The position numbers were made by a program, and so were the translations under genes. The notes under the pieces were generated by a model. It saw nothing but the letters and a program-made list of their open reading frames with translations. It did not search any database and had not been told where the DNA came from. This document shows positions 25,275-33,710 of a stretch of DNA of 64,000 nt, piece by piece. The DNA comes from Deltaproteobacteria bacterium (lineage in GTDB: Bacteria > Myxococcota_A > UBA9160 > UBA4427), in contig JADJOR010000008.1 of the NCBI GenBank assembly GCA_016713665.1, positions 124,001 to 188,000 on the forward strand, in the 5' to 3' direction. Position 1 is the stretch's first letter; every line of letters starts with the position of its first letter.

Positions 25275-26138
25275 CTAATCCGGGAGCAGGATCGCTCCCG
25301 GCGACATCTTCTCGGCGATCTCCCGAGCGCTCCAGCGCCCGCCGTCGGCCTGCTTCGTGATGCCCGGCGCGGTGACCATGCGCATCTCGGCGATCTGACC
25401 GCCACCGGCGAGGAAGGTCCTGCCCGTCACGTCCTTCGCGAGGTCGCTCGCGAGGTAGACGATCAGGGGGGATACGAGGCTCGGATCGAGCTTCTCGGCG
25501 ACGCCCGCGCTGTTCATACCCGGCAGATCCTCGGTCAGCCGCGTGAACGCGACCGGCGCGAGGATGTTGCAGCGGATCTTGTAGCGGGCGCCCTCGAGCG
25601 AGAGGCAGCGCATGAAGCCGAAGATGCCCGCCTTGGCGGCGCCGTAGTTGCACTGGCCGAAGTTGCCGTTCAGCCCGCTGGTCGAGGAGGTGCTGATGAT
25701 CGAGCCGCCCTGGCCGCGCTCCTTCATGTGGTTGTAGATCGGGCGGGTGACGCAGTAGGTCCCCTTCAGATGGACGGCGATGACGGGATCCCAGAGATCC
25801 TCGGTCGTGTTCGCGAAGCTCTTGTCGCGCAGGATGCCCGCGTTGTTGACGAGCACGTCGACGTGGCCGAAGGCCGCGACGGCCGTCTTCAGGATGTTCT
25901 CGCCGCCGGCGACGGTCGCGACGTTGTCGTAGCTGGCGACCGCCTCGCCGCCCCCCTGCTTGATCTGCGCCACGACCTGATCCGCCATGGCCGAGCCGGC
26001 CCCGGACCCGTCGCGCGAGCCGCCGAGATCGTTCACGACGACCGCGGCGCCTTCCTTCGCGAGCGCGAGCGCATGCTCGCGGCCGAGACCTCCTCCCGCC
26101 CCCGTGACGACCGCGACCTTCCCGTCGAGCAAGCCCAT
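25275..26138 (-). CDS. Short-chain dehydrogenase, hydroxyacyl-CoA dehydrogenase-like
   Basis: 287 residues. Rossmann motif T-G-A-G-G-G-L-G, N-N-A-G, and the catalytic Ser-Tyr-Lys (S-S-T-S-G-L then Y-G-A-A-K) are complete. V-V-V-N-D-L-G-G and S-R-D-G-S-G after the second strand are typical of the dehydrogenase part of multifunctional enzyme type 2 and related (3R)-hydroxyacyl-CoA dehydrogenases. A role in fatty-acid or sterol-side-chain beta-oxidation is therefore likely but unproven. The C-terminal 30 residues (W-S-A-R-E-I-A-E-K-M) extend past the core. The start at 26138 has GAGGAG just upstream. An insertion sequence lies about 150 bases upstream, in the promoter region. Confidence 0.88.
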   Translation of the reverse strand: MGLLDGKVAVVTGAGGGLGREHALALAKEGAAVVVNDLGGSRDGSGAGSAMADQVVAQIKQGGGEAVASYDNVATVAGGENILKTAVAAFGHVDVLVNNAGILRDKSFANTTEDLWDPVIAVHLKGTYCVTRPIYNHMKERGQGGSIISTSSTSGLNGNFGQCNYGAAKAGIFGFMRCLSLEGARYKIRCNILAPVAFTRLTEDLPGMNSAGVAEKLDPSLVSPLIVYLASDLAKDVTGRTFLAGGGQIAEMRMVTAPGITKQADGGRWSAREIAEKMSPGAILLPD

Positions 26139-26284
26139 GATCTTCTCCTCCGCTTCGGATTCCCGGCTCGGGCGCGACGCTAGCCGAGGCCCACGATCGG
26201 GATCAACGACGCGACGACGCAACGACGCCCGGGGCGTGACTCCCCGCCACGCCGACGAGGTCGCCACGGAGGCCTGTCCTCCGA

Positions 26285-26297
26285 CTCAGTGAAAGAG
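26285..26297. repeat. Left 13-bp target-site duplication of the insertion sequence
   Basis: CTCAGTGAAAGAG directly abuts the left inverted repeat and matches the right flank CTCAGTGGAAGAG at 27513-27525 in 12 of 13 positions. A single A/G difference suggests an old insertion or a chance near-match. Confidence 0.55.
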
Positions 26298-26318
26298 AGG
26301 TGGATCGAAGAATGCACC
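26298..26318 (+). repeat. Left terminal inverted repeat
   Basis: AGGTGGATCGAAGAATGCAC plus a final C pairs with the reverse complement of 27492-27512; the two differ at positions 2 and 8 only. The perfectly shared inner half is CGAAGAATGCACC. Confidence 0.75.
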
Positions 26319-26346
26319 CGGCACGATCCCTGCGTAGTGGGAGTTC

Positions 26347-27442
26347 ATGTCGAACCTCACCTTCCTCCGCCGGCCCCCCTTCTGCCCCAACCCCGACTGT
26401 GATTCCCGAACGGATCCAACCACCTGGCGCTTCCAGCGCAAAGGCTTCTACCCGCGCAGCCAGCCCCTCACCGCATCCAGCGCTACCGCTGTTCACAGTG
26501 TGGCCGCTACTTCAGTTCACAGACCTTCGCGACGACCTACTGGCTGAAGCGCCCCAGGCTCCTCGAGCTCGTCTTCCATCGTCTCGTCGCCTGCTCCGCC
26601 CTGCGCCAGATCGCCCGCGAACACCGGGTCTCCCACTCGACCATCCGAACCCTCTCCGACCGCCTCGGCCGCCACTGTCTCCTCTTCCACGAACGCCTCC
26701 GCCCCAGGACCACGCCCACTGAGCCCCTCGTCCTCGACGGGTTCAGGACCTTCGAACACAGCCAGTACTGGCCCATGGACGTGAACCTCGTCGTCGGGCC
26801 TTCGCTCTTCGTCTACGGCTTCAACGACGTCGAGCTGCGACGGAGTGGGACGATGCGGCCCGCTCAGCGGATGAGGCGCGCTGTGCTCGAGAGGCGATTC
26901 GGCCGACCTGATCCGGATGCGACCCGCAAGCGAGTCGAGGCACTCCTGCGGCGGGTGCTTCCATCGCGAGGGGAGGTCGTGCTGCGAAGCGACGAGCACC
27001 CGGCCTACGTCCAGGCCATCGCGCGGCTTCGGGACCGGACGATTCTGCACGAGCGGACGAGCTCGAAGGCAGCGCGTACGACGCGCAATCCGCTCTTCCC
27101 GGTGAACTTGTCGGACCTGCTGATCCGACACAGCAGCGCGAACCACAAGCGGGAGACGATCGCGTTCTCGAAGCGGCGTCAGTCGGCGCTGTATCGGCTG
27201 GCGGTGTGGGGGTGTGGCGCAACTACATGAAGGGGCGATCGGAGAACCGGCGGCTCGGGACGCCGGCGATGGCGTTGGGGCTGATTGGCGAGGCGCTCAC
27301 GGCGCGGGCAATTCTTCAGGAGCGGTTGTTCCCGGAGCAGGTCCTGCCCGACCGGGGTTGGCTCTGGGAGTGCTACTTCGGTCGGATCCCGACGCGGGCG
27401 ATCGCCCGCTGTGTGTCGCATCGGGCGAAGTATGCGGTCTAG
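26347..27442 (+). pseudogene. Transposase with two single-base frameshifts
   Basis: Three frames join into one protein of about 365 residues. Frame 1 (from ATG 26347) reads F-C-P-N-P-D-C-D-S, the first half of a zinc ribbon. It is broken at the CCCC run at 26464-26467, where one missing C would restore P-P-H-R-I-Q-R-Y-R-C-S-Q-C-G-R-Y-F, the second half. The middle (to about 27213) carries T-I-R-T-L-S-D-R-L-G-R-H (HTH), V-L-D-G-F and L-R-S-D-E-H-P-A-Y, likely catalytic Asp residues, and H-S-S-A-N-H-K-R-E-T. A missing G in the GGGGG run near 27209-27213 then moves it into W-R-N-Y-M-K-G-R-S-E-N, ending at 27442. Adding the two bases gives 366 codons exactly. Whether the losses are real decay or sequencing error cannot be decided from this sequence alone. 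Confidence 0.8.
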
Positions 27443-27491
27443 GTAAATCGACGGGGGGATCAGCTGACGAATGAAGCGTTATGTTGAAGCA

Positions 27492-27512
27492 GGTGCATTC
27501 TTCGGTCCACGT
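27492..27512 (-). repeat. Right terminal inverted repeat
   Basis: GGTGCATTCTTCGGTCCACG plus a final T is the inverted counterpart of 26298-26318 (19 of 21 matches). The acetyltransferase stop codon begins only two bases beyond it. Confidence 0.75.
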
Positions 27513-27525
27513 CTCAGTGGAAGAG
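27513..27525. repeat. Right 13-bp target-site duplication of the insertion sequence
   Basis: CTCAGTGGAAGAG matches the left flank in 12 of 13 bases. Read leftward it encodes the last residues L-F-H and the stop of the acetyltransferase gene. Confidence 0.55.
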
Positions 27526-28383
27526 CACCGTCCGCAGCTCGGCGAAGGGCTCGAAGCCGAGCTTGCCGTAGAGGCGCGAGGCCCGCTCGTTGCCCGCCAC
27601 GACCGAGAGCTGGACGTGGGAGGCTCCCGCTGCGAAGGCCTCGCGCACCAGCGCCGACATTCCCTGGCGCGCGTAGCCCCGGCGACGGACGTCGGGCCAC
27701 GTATAGACGCCCTGGACGAGCCAGCCATGGCGGCTGCGCACGTCGGCGTAGGCGACGAACACGACGCGCCCGCCCTCGCAGACGACGCGCGCTCGGGGGA
27801 GCCTGCTCTCGACCCAGCGCGCGAAGCCGACGGGATCGCGCTCCGCCGGATCGGGGCGCTGCTCTTCCCAGAGACTCGCGCGGGCGGCGTGGACGAGGGC
27901 CTCGAGATCGCCGGCGCGGGCCGGGCGGGCGACACCGGGCGGAGCCACGACCGGCGGCCCACCGTCGGTCGGTGTCTCGTCGAGGGGCGCGGTGCGATGG
28001 TAGGCGAGCTCGATGCGGTCGATGAGGGCCTCGCGACCGGCGGCGAGGAACAGTGGCCAGAGCAGCTCGACGGTGCGGCGATCGCTCTTCAGCAGGCCGC
28101 TCGGGATGCGCAGCAGCGCAGGGCGGAGCGCCGAAAGGCAGGCGTCGTCGAGGCCGTGGGAGAGCGCGATGCCCGGGCGCAGCGCCGCGAGGCCGACCAG
28201 GCGATCGCCGTCGAAGGCCCCGTGGACCTGGGGCGGGGGCTCGCCGGGATGCGTGCCCCCCGCCAGCTGCTCGACCTGGTCGATCAGGACGAGGTTCTGC
28301 TCCGGCGCGGTGAGCAGGCACGCGAGGGCGGCGGACCGGTCCCCGGGCGACAGCCGCCGCGCCCGCAGGCGCCCGCCCGTCAC
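27514..28383 (-). CDS. GNAT-family N-acetyltransferase
   Basis: 289 residues. The C-terminal half is a GNAT domain: V-V-F-V-A-Y-A-D-V-R, then motif A V-Y-T-W-P-D-V-R-R-R-G-Y-A-R-Q-G-M-S-A-L (acetyl-CoA pyrophosphate loop), and motif B with V-V-A-G-N-E-R-A-S-R-L-Y-G-K-L-G-F. The N-terminal half (about 1-150) seems a second, degenerate GNAT-like lobe (V-H-G-A-F-D-G-D-R-L-V-G-L-A-A-L). The acetyl acceptor is unknown. Its last codons overlap the right flank of the insertion sequence but the stop is intact. The upstream biotinyl/lipoyl gene ends 3 bases before the ATG, so the two are co-transcribed. Confidence 0.85.
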   Translation of the reverse strand: MTGGRLRARRLSPGDRSAALACLLTAPEQNLVLIDQVEQLAGGTHPGEPPPQVHGAFDGDRLVGLAALRPGIALSHGLDDACLSALRPALLRIPSGLLKSDRRTVELLWPLFLAAGREALIDRIELAYHRTAPLDETPTDGGPPVVAPPGVARPARAGDLEALVHAARASLWEEQRPDPAERDPVGFARWVESRLPRARVVCEGGRVVFVAYADVRSRHGWLVQGVYTWPDVRRRGYARQGMSALVREAFAAGASHVQLSVVAGNERASRLYGKLGFEPFAELRTVLFH

Positions 28384-28386
28384 CGG

Positions 28387-28608
28387 CTAGGACCGGGCGA
28401 GGATGACCAGCACGTCTCCTTCTTCGACGGCCTGCCCCTCGCGAACCCGGATCTCGACGATGCGACCGGCGGCCGGCGCCTCGACCGGGATCTCCATCTT
28501 CATGGACTCGATCACCAGGAGGACTTCCTCTTCCTCGACCTGCGCACCCACGGCGGTCTCGACCTTCCACACGTTGCCCGTGACCTGCGCTTCGACCTCG
28601 ATCGTCAA
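28387..28608 (-). CDS. Stand-alone biotinyl/lipoyl-attachment protein (BCCP-like)
   Basis: 73 residues forming one biotinyl/lipoyl domain. V-I-E-S-M-K-M-E-I-P-V contains the modification loop E-S-M-K-M, whose Lys is normally biotinylated. The sequence starts T-I-E-V-E-A-Q-V-T-G-N-V-W-K-V and ends E-G-D-V-L-V-I-L. I place the start at TTG 28608, preceded by GGGAG seven bases upstream; an in-frame ATG at 28671 would add residues of low-complexity sequence. Such small single-domain proteins serve as the carrier subunit of acyl-CoA or pyruvate carboxylases whose other subunits are encoded elsewhere. No carboxylase gene is in this window. Confidence 0.82.
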   Translation of the reverse strand: MTIEVEAQVTGNVWKVETAVGAQVEEEEVLLVIESMKMEIPVEAPAAGRIVEIRVREGQAVEEGDVLVILARS

Positions 28609-28789
28609 CTTCCGTCTCCCGGCGATGCACGCGCGAGAGCGCGTGGCGAACGGGGAGCATGCCGGGCACATACCGGGCCGGCAAGCGCGCCGGTCGAGCC
28701 CGCCCGGCCGCAGTCCGCCGGGCCCGGATCCGCACGGGGCCCGCGAACGCGACGGCCGCTGCTACGCTCGGCCTCCCTCGGAGGACCCC

Positions 28790-30346
28790 GTGCTCGAAAC
28801 CGTGACGCAGGGATTCAAGAACGCCACAGACAGGCTGCGCGGCGTTCGCGAGCTCACCGACGCCAGCATCGACGAGGCGCTGCGCGACGTCCGCATGTCG
28901 TTGCTCGAGGCGGACGTCGATCTCGCGATCACCCGCTCCTTCCTCGCGCGCGTCAAGGAGCGCAGCCTCGGGACGAAGGTCGAGACGAAAGCCCGCGACC
29001 GCGCCGGCCGCCTGATCCGCGTGACCCCGGGCCAGCACTTCATCCGGATCTGCGAGGAAGAGCTGACGGAGCTGATGGGCCCGGTCGATCCCGCGCTCGC
29101 GAAGAGCGCCGGGCTGACCTCGGTCCTGCTCGCCGGCCTCCAGGGCGTCGGCAAGACGACCATCGCCGCAAAGCTCGCCGTCCATCTGCGCAAGCAGGGC
29201 CGCAAGCCGCTGCTGGTCGCCGCCGACGTCTACCGCCCGGCCGCCATCGATCAGCTGAAGACTCTCGGCGCGTCGATCGGCGTGCCGGTCCATGCCGGCG
29301 CGCCCCTCGAGACGCCGCCCTCGATCTGCGCCGCCGCCTTCGCGCGCGCGAAGCAGGAGGGCTTCGACGCCATCATCTACGACACCGCCGGCCGGCTTGC
29401 GGTCGACGACGACCTGATGGTCGAGCTCAAGCAGATCATGGCGACGATGGCCCCGGCCAACAAGCTGCTGGTGTGCGACGCGTTGATGGGGCGCGATGCG
29501 GTCAACGTCGCGAGCGCGTTCGCGGCGCGCATCGCCCTCGACGGCGTGATCCTGACGAAGCTCGACGGCGACGCCCGCGGCGGCGCCGCGCTCTCGATGA
29601 AGAGCATCACCGGCGTGCCGATCAAGTTCGTGGGCACCGGCGAGACCGTCGACCGCCTCGAGGAGTTCCGACCGGAAGGCCTCGCGTCGCGCATCCTCGG
29701 GATGGGCGACATCGTCGGCCTGGTCAAGGATTTCGAAGAGGTCATCGACGAGAAGGAGGCCGAGGCCGACGCCGAGCGCCTCCTGAAGGGGAGCTTCGGC
29801 CTCGACGACCTGCTCAAGCAGATGCGGATGATCCAGAAGCTGGGCCCGTTGAAGGACGTCTTCAGCAAGCTCCCCGGCATCGGTCAGTTCGCGGATCAGG
29901 TCGACGAGGGCGAGCTCGTCAAGGTCGAGTCGATGATCCAGTCGATGACGCGCAAGGAGCGCGAGCGGCCCCGCATCATCGACAAGAGCCGGGCGCGCCG
30001 GATCGCGGCGGGCAGCGGGCGCAAGTCTTCGGACGTCGAGCAGCTCGTCGAGCGCTTCGGTCAGATGCAGAAGTTGATGGGCGCCCTCGGACAGCAGGGC
30101 GGACTGCTCTCGCGCCTCGGCGGTGGGCTTCCGGGCGGCGGCGGTCTGCCCGGCGGGATGCCGCGCGGACTGCCGGGGGGGATGCCGGGGATGGGGCCGG
30201 GCGGGATGCCGGCCGGCTTCGATCCGTCGATGTTGTTCGGCGGGCCCGGGCGGGGCGGTGCGCCCCGCAAGCCGCAGGACGCGAAGGCCAAGAAAAACAA
30301 GCGAAAGCAGCAGCGAGACTCGCGGAAGAAGCACCGGAAGAAGTAA
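28790..30346 (+). CDS. ffh: Signal recognition particle GTPase Ffh
   Basis: 518 residues from a GTG with GGAGG six bases upstream. Ffh binds SRP RNA and nascent membrane-protein signals and docks with FtsY. The N domain (about 1-90) precedes the G domain with G-L-Q-G-V-G-K-T-T (near 118), D-V-Y-R-P-A-A, D-T-A-G-R and T-K-L-D-G-D-A-R-G-G. The M domain has a Met/Gln/Gly-rich hydrophobic groove (F-G-Q-M-Q-K-L-M-G-A-L-G). The C-terminus is unusual: a run of G-G-M-P-type repeats (G-L-P-G-G-M-P-R-G-L-P-G-G-M-P-G-M) followed by a Lys/Arg-rich tail, making the protein longer than the usual 450-490 residues. It may increase RNA or membrane contact. Confidence 0.96.
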   Translation: MLETVTQGFKNATDRLRGVRELTDASIDEALRDVRMSLLEADVDLAITRSFLARVKERSLGTKVETKARDRAGRLIRVTPGQHFIRICEEELTELMGPVDPALAKSAGLTSVLLAGLQGVGKTTIAAKLAVHLRKQGRKPLLVAADVYRPAAIDQLKTLGASIGVPVHAGAPLETPPSICAAAFARAKQEGFDAIIYDTAGRLAVDDDLMVELKQIMATMAPANKLLVCDALMGRDAVNVASAFAARIALDGVILTKLDGDARGGAALSMKSITGVPIKFVGTGETVDRLEEFRPEGLASRILGMGDIVGLVKDFEEVIDEKEAEADAERLLKGSFGLDDLLKQMRMIQKLGPLKDVFSKLPGIGQFADQVDEGELVKVESMIQSMTRKERERPRIIDKSRARRIAAGSGRKSSDVEQLVERFGQMQKLMGALGQQGGLLSRLGGGLPGGGGLPGGMPRGLPGGMPGMGPGGMPAGFDPSMLFGGPGRGGAPRKPQDAKAKKNKRKQQRDSRKKHRKK

Positions 30347-30565
30347 TCTCGGCCGGCCATCCGATCCACCGCATCCGAGACGCCGCGCTCCTCCGACCGT
30401 GCCCCCCCGCCACGGTCCGACCCGGGCCGGAAGATTCCGTCTCGGGTGCACGCGAGACCGCCCTCCCCCGTCGGTCCCGGCGGTCCGCCCGCCGGCTCGG
30501 TCAGACTGATTTCCGCTCCGATTCCTCGGCGTTGCTGCCGATCGGACGGGTTCGAGAGGGAGTCC

Positions 30566-32998
30566 ATGAAGAGAATCTTGTCGATCGTGATCCTGGGCCT
30601 GGTCGTGGCCGGCGCCGCCTTCGCGGCCCGCAGCGACTTCCCGCAGCCCAGGGCTCTCGAGCCCGACGTGACCTTCTGGAAGCGCATCTACAGCGAGGTG
30701 GGCACCGACGGCGGCCTGATCCACGACACCCACGACCTCTCGCTCGTCTACGAGGTCGTGAAGTTCCCGAGCCGCCAGGGCGCCGAACGCCACATCGAGG
30801 CCCGCAAGCGCTACTACCAGGCCATCCTGCGGACCCTCGCCACCGGCAAGCGATCAGGCCTCTCCCGCGACGAGAAGCGCGTCCTCTCGATGTTCGGAGG
30901 CGGCGTGACGAGCGCGCGTCTCCGCCTCGCGTCCGAGCGCCTTCGCTTCCAGCTCGGCCAGGCCGACAAGTTCCGCGCCGGCATCGTCCGCTCCGGCGCC
31001 TACATGGATCACATCCTCGGCGTGCTGCGGGACATGAACCTCCCGCTCGAGATCGCCCATCTCCCCCACGTCGAATCGTCGTTCACGCCCAACATCTACT
31101 CCCGCGTCGGCGCCGCCGGCCTCTGGCAGTTCACGAGCGCGACGGGTCGGCGCTTCATGCGCGTGGACCACGTCGTCGACGAGCGCCTCGACCCCTACCG
31201 CGCATCGATCGCGGCCGCGCGCCTGCTCGAGCAGAACTACCGCGTGACCGGGACCTGGCCCCTCGCGATCACGTCGTACAACCACGGCGCCTCCGGCATG
31301 CGCCGCGCGGCGCAACAGCTCGGGACCAAGGACATCGCGCGCATCGTGCGGAACTACCGCTCGCCGACCTTCGGCTTCGCCTCGCGCAACTTCTACGTCG
31401 AGTTCCTGGCCGCCGACCACGTCGCTTCGAACTACCAGCAATACTTCGGCGAGCTCGACCGCCACGAGCCCATCGACTTCGAGTCGGTGACCCTGCCCTA
31501 CTACGCGCGCGCGCGGGACCTCGCGAACGCCTTCGGCGTCGACGTCGCGACCCTCGAGAAGGCGAATCCCGCCCTGCGACCCGGGGTCTGGCGCAACTCG
31601 AACTTCGTGCCGAAGGGCTACTCGCTGCGCGTGCCGAGCGGCGCGCTCGGGCGGCCGATCGGCGAGGCGCTGGCCGCGGTGCCGAACGCGAACCGCTATG
31701 CGAGCCAGGCGACGAGCGGGACCTACGTCGTCCGTCGCGGCGACACGCTCTCGAAGATCGCCTCCCGCCACGGCCTCTCGACGCAGCGCCTGGCCTCGAT
31801 GAACGGCATCCGCCGGGCGAACAGCATCCGCGTCGGGCAGCGCCTGCGCGTGCCGAGCCGCGAGACGATCGCCCCGATGGCGCCCGGGATCTCGAGCGAG
31901 GTCCTCGTGGCGGAGAAGGCCGCCCCCGCGCCGAAGCGGGAAGAGAAGGAGGTCGAGGTCGCGCGCGTCGAGCCGCCGAAGGCCGCACCGTCGGCCCCGC
32001 CCCGGCCGGAGCCCGTCGCGACGCCGTCGAAGCCCGCCGAGGCCGAACGCGCGCCGGAGCCGGCCGTCGCCGCCCTCGCGACCGAGACCTACACCGTCCG
32101 CCGCGGAGACAACCTGACCCGCATCGCGCGCGCCCACGGCACGACCGTCGCCGAGATCGCCGCATTGAACCGCCTCGGCAGCCGCAATTCGCTGCGGCCG
32201 GGCCAGCGCCTCGTGCTGGCGAAGCCGGCGCCTTCGAGCGCGGAGCCGACCGGGACACCGCCCGACGAGGTCCGCGTGGCGAAGGCGGAGCCGCGCCCCG
32301 AGCCCGTCTCCGCGGTCGCCGCCAAACAGCCGCCGGCGCCGCGACCGGCGCCGGCGAAGCAAGCCGCCGCGCCCGTACGCCCCCCGGCCGCCGTGGCCTC
32401 CGAAACGCCCCGGGTCGCGAGCGCCGCGCCGGCGATCCCGGCCGATCCGAACCCCGAGCTCGGCGAAGCCTTCGATCCGAGCGACGAGAGCGCCACCGAC
32501 CCGAGCCCCGGGCTGCTGGCCGATCCCTCCGACTACTCGATCGGGAACGACCGCACGATCGTGGTCCAGCCGAACGAGACCCTCGGCCACTACGCCGAGT
32601 GGCTCGGGGTCCGTGCGAGCCGACTCCGCCAGCTCAACGGGATGCGCTACAGCGAGCCCGTCGTGCTCCATCAGAAGCTCCGCCTGGATTTCGCGAACGT
32701 GCCCCCCGCCGACTTCGAGCGGATCCGGACCGAGTACCACCGCAAGCTCCAGGAGGCGTTCTTCGCCGAGTGGGAGATCGAGGGGACCTCGATCCACAAG
32801 GTCGGCCCCGGCGACTCGATCTGGTCGCTCTCGACCCGGCGCTTCGCGGTGCCGATCTGGCTGCTGCGTCAGTACAACCCCGACGTGGACCTCGACTCGC
32901 TCTCGGCCGGCACGCAGATCACCGTGCCGAAGCTGCGGCAGCGCGCCGCCGAGACGAGCGCGCGGGACGTGGTCGGGCGGACGTCGACGGCGGGTTAG
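30566..32998 (+). CDS. mltD: MltD-like lytic transglycosylase with four LysM domains
   Basis: 810 residues. A signal peptide (about 1-24) precedes an SLT domain: H-V-E-S-S-F with the catalytic Glu (near 170), S-R-V-G-A-A-G-L-W-Q-F, and Y-N-H-G-A-S-G-M-R-R-A. It cleaves the glycan strands of peptidoglycan to anhydro-muropeptides. Four LysM modules follow: Y-V-V-R-R-G-D-T-L (about 388), Y-T-V-R-R-G-D-N-L (about 510), I-V-V-Q-P-N-E-T-L (about 670) and H-K-V-G-P-G-D-S-I (about 745), separated by long Ala/Pro-rich linkers. The second and third linkers are unusually long. GAGAGGGAG sits just before the ATG. It converges with the phosphatase gene at 33015. Confidence 0.92.
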   Translation: MKRILSIVILGLVVAGAAFAARSDFPQPRALEPDVTFWKRIYSEVGTDGGLIHDTHDLSLVYEVVKFPSRQGAERHIEARKRYYQAILRTLATGKRSGLSRDEKRVLSMFGGGVTSARLRLASERLRFQLGQADKFRAGIVRSGAYMDHILGVLRDMNLPLEIAHLPHVESSFTPNIYSRVGAAGLWQFTSATGRRFMRVDHVVDERLDPYRASIAAARLLEQNYRVTGTWPLAITSYNHGASGMRRAAQQLGTKDIARIVRNYRSPTFGFASRNFYVEFLAADHVASNYQQYFGELDRHEPIDFESVTLPYYARARDLANAFGVDVATLEKANPALRPGVWRNSNFVPKGYSLRVPSGALGRPIGEALAAVPNANRYASQATSGTYVVRRGDTLSKIASRHGLSTQRLASMNGIRRANSIRVGQRLRVPSRETIAPMAPGISSEVLVAEKAAPAPKREEKEVEVARVEPPKAAPSAPPRPEPVATPSKPAEAERAPEPAVAALATETYTVRRGDNLTRIARAHGTTVAEIAALNRLGSRNSLRPGQRLVLAKPAPSSAEPTGTPPDEVRVAKAEPRPEPVSAVAAKQPPAPRPAPAKQAAAPVRPPAAVASETPRVASAAPAIPADPNPELGEAFDPSDESATDPSPGLLADPSDYSIGNDRTIVVQPNETLGHYAEWLGVRASRLRQLNGMRYSEPVVLHQKLRLDFANVPPADFERIRTEYHRKLQEAFFAEWEIEGTSIHKVGPGDSIWSLSTRRFAVPIWLLRQYNPDVDLDSLSAGTQITVPKLRQRAAETSARDVVGRTSTAG

Positions 32999-33014
32999 GC
33001 GGCGGGACGCGGGC

Positions 33015-33692
33015 TCAGGCCTGGAAGACCTTCTCGTCGGGCAGCCGGATCGCCGTCAGCGGACCGCCGTAGACCGCGCCGGTATCGACGCCGATGCTGA
33101 AGGGCGTATTCCAGCGGACGCCGAAATCCTCGTTCGGCGTGTGGCCGTAGATCATCGTGATGCCGAGATCGTGGGGCAGATCGCCGCTCGTGCGGTTCCA
33201 GAGCAGATCCTCGGGCCTCGACTTGCGCAGGGCGTAGGCGAGGTCGCCGCTGCGCAGATGATTCTGGCTGACGCCCGCGTGGACGAAGAGATAGTCGCCC
33301 TCGACGTACGAAAGGCGCAGCGAGAGCAGGAAGTCCTCGTGGCTCTTGGGCAGTTTGAAGCTTTCGCGATCGGTGTCCTCGCGATCGAAATAGCCGTAGC
33401 CGGCGAGCGTTCGATCGCCGCCGTTCATGAGGAACGCGTCGCCCCCGAAATAGGCGTCGTCGGTCCAGCCCAGGAAGTCGAGGAACATCGACTCGTGGTT
33501 GCCGAGCAGGAACACGCACTCGACCCGCGAGCGCAGCTCGATCAATCGCTCGATCACCCCCGGTGAATCCGGTCCGCGATCGATGTAATCCCCGAGGAAG
33601 ACCAGCTTGTCGCCGGCCTCGAGCGGAAGCAGCGCGAGCAGCTCGTCGAGCTTCTCGAGCTCACCGTGGATGTCGCCGATCGCGTAGAGCAT
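33015..33692 (-). CDS. PPP-family serine/threonine-type metallophosphatase
   Basis: 225 residues. The PPP signatures are all present: G-D-I-H-G (near 6), G-D-Y-I-D-R-G (near 34), G-N-H-E (near 64), then V-H-A-G-V-S and Y-G-H-T-P, giving the two-metal active site. The size fits the bacterial PrpA/PrpE group of protein phosphatases or ApaH-like diadenosine polyphosphate hydrolases; the sequence does not decide which. It lies 18 bases after rlmN and may be the last gene of the trmB-rlmN transcript. Confidence 0.88.
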   Translation of the reverse strand: MLYAIGDIHGELEKLDELLALLPLEAGDKLVFLGDYIDRGPDSPGVIERLIELRSRVECVFLLGNHESMFLDFLGWTDDAYFGGDAFLMNGGDRTLAGYGYFDREDTDRESFKLPKSHEDFLLSLRLSYVEGDYLFVHAGVSQNHLRSGDLAYALRKSRPEDLLWNRTSGDLPHDLGITMIYGHTPNEDFGVRWNTPFSIGVDTGAVYGGPLTAIRLPDEKVFQA

Positions 33693-33710
33693 GGGCCTCG
33701 ACCGCCGGAG

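Larger units (their letters stand above)
26298..27512 (+). mobile_element. Insertion sequence, degraded, with zinc-ribbon DDE-type transposase
   Basis: This element of about 1,215 bp is bounded by 21-bp inverted repeats matching at 19 of 21 positions and flanked by a 13-bp direct repeat. It contains one transposase reading frame broken twice. Its right end sits at the last codons of the acetyltransferase gene (stop at 27514-27516), which remains intact because of the duplication. The family was not identified with certainty: an N-terminal zinc ribbon followed by HTH and D/E catalytic residues is seen in IS1 and IS1595-like elements. Confidence 0.75.

Noticed and set aside
26460..26480. Programmed IS1-style frameshift in the transposase
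   Set aside because: The break falls inside the zinc ribbon, not between separate InsA/InsB domains, and no A-rich slip site is present. A second break near 27210 also argues for decay or error.
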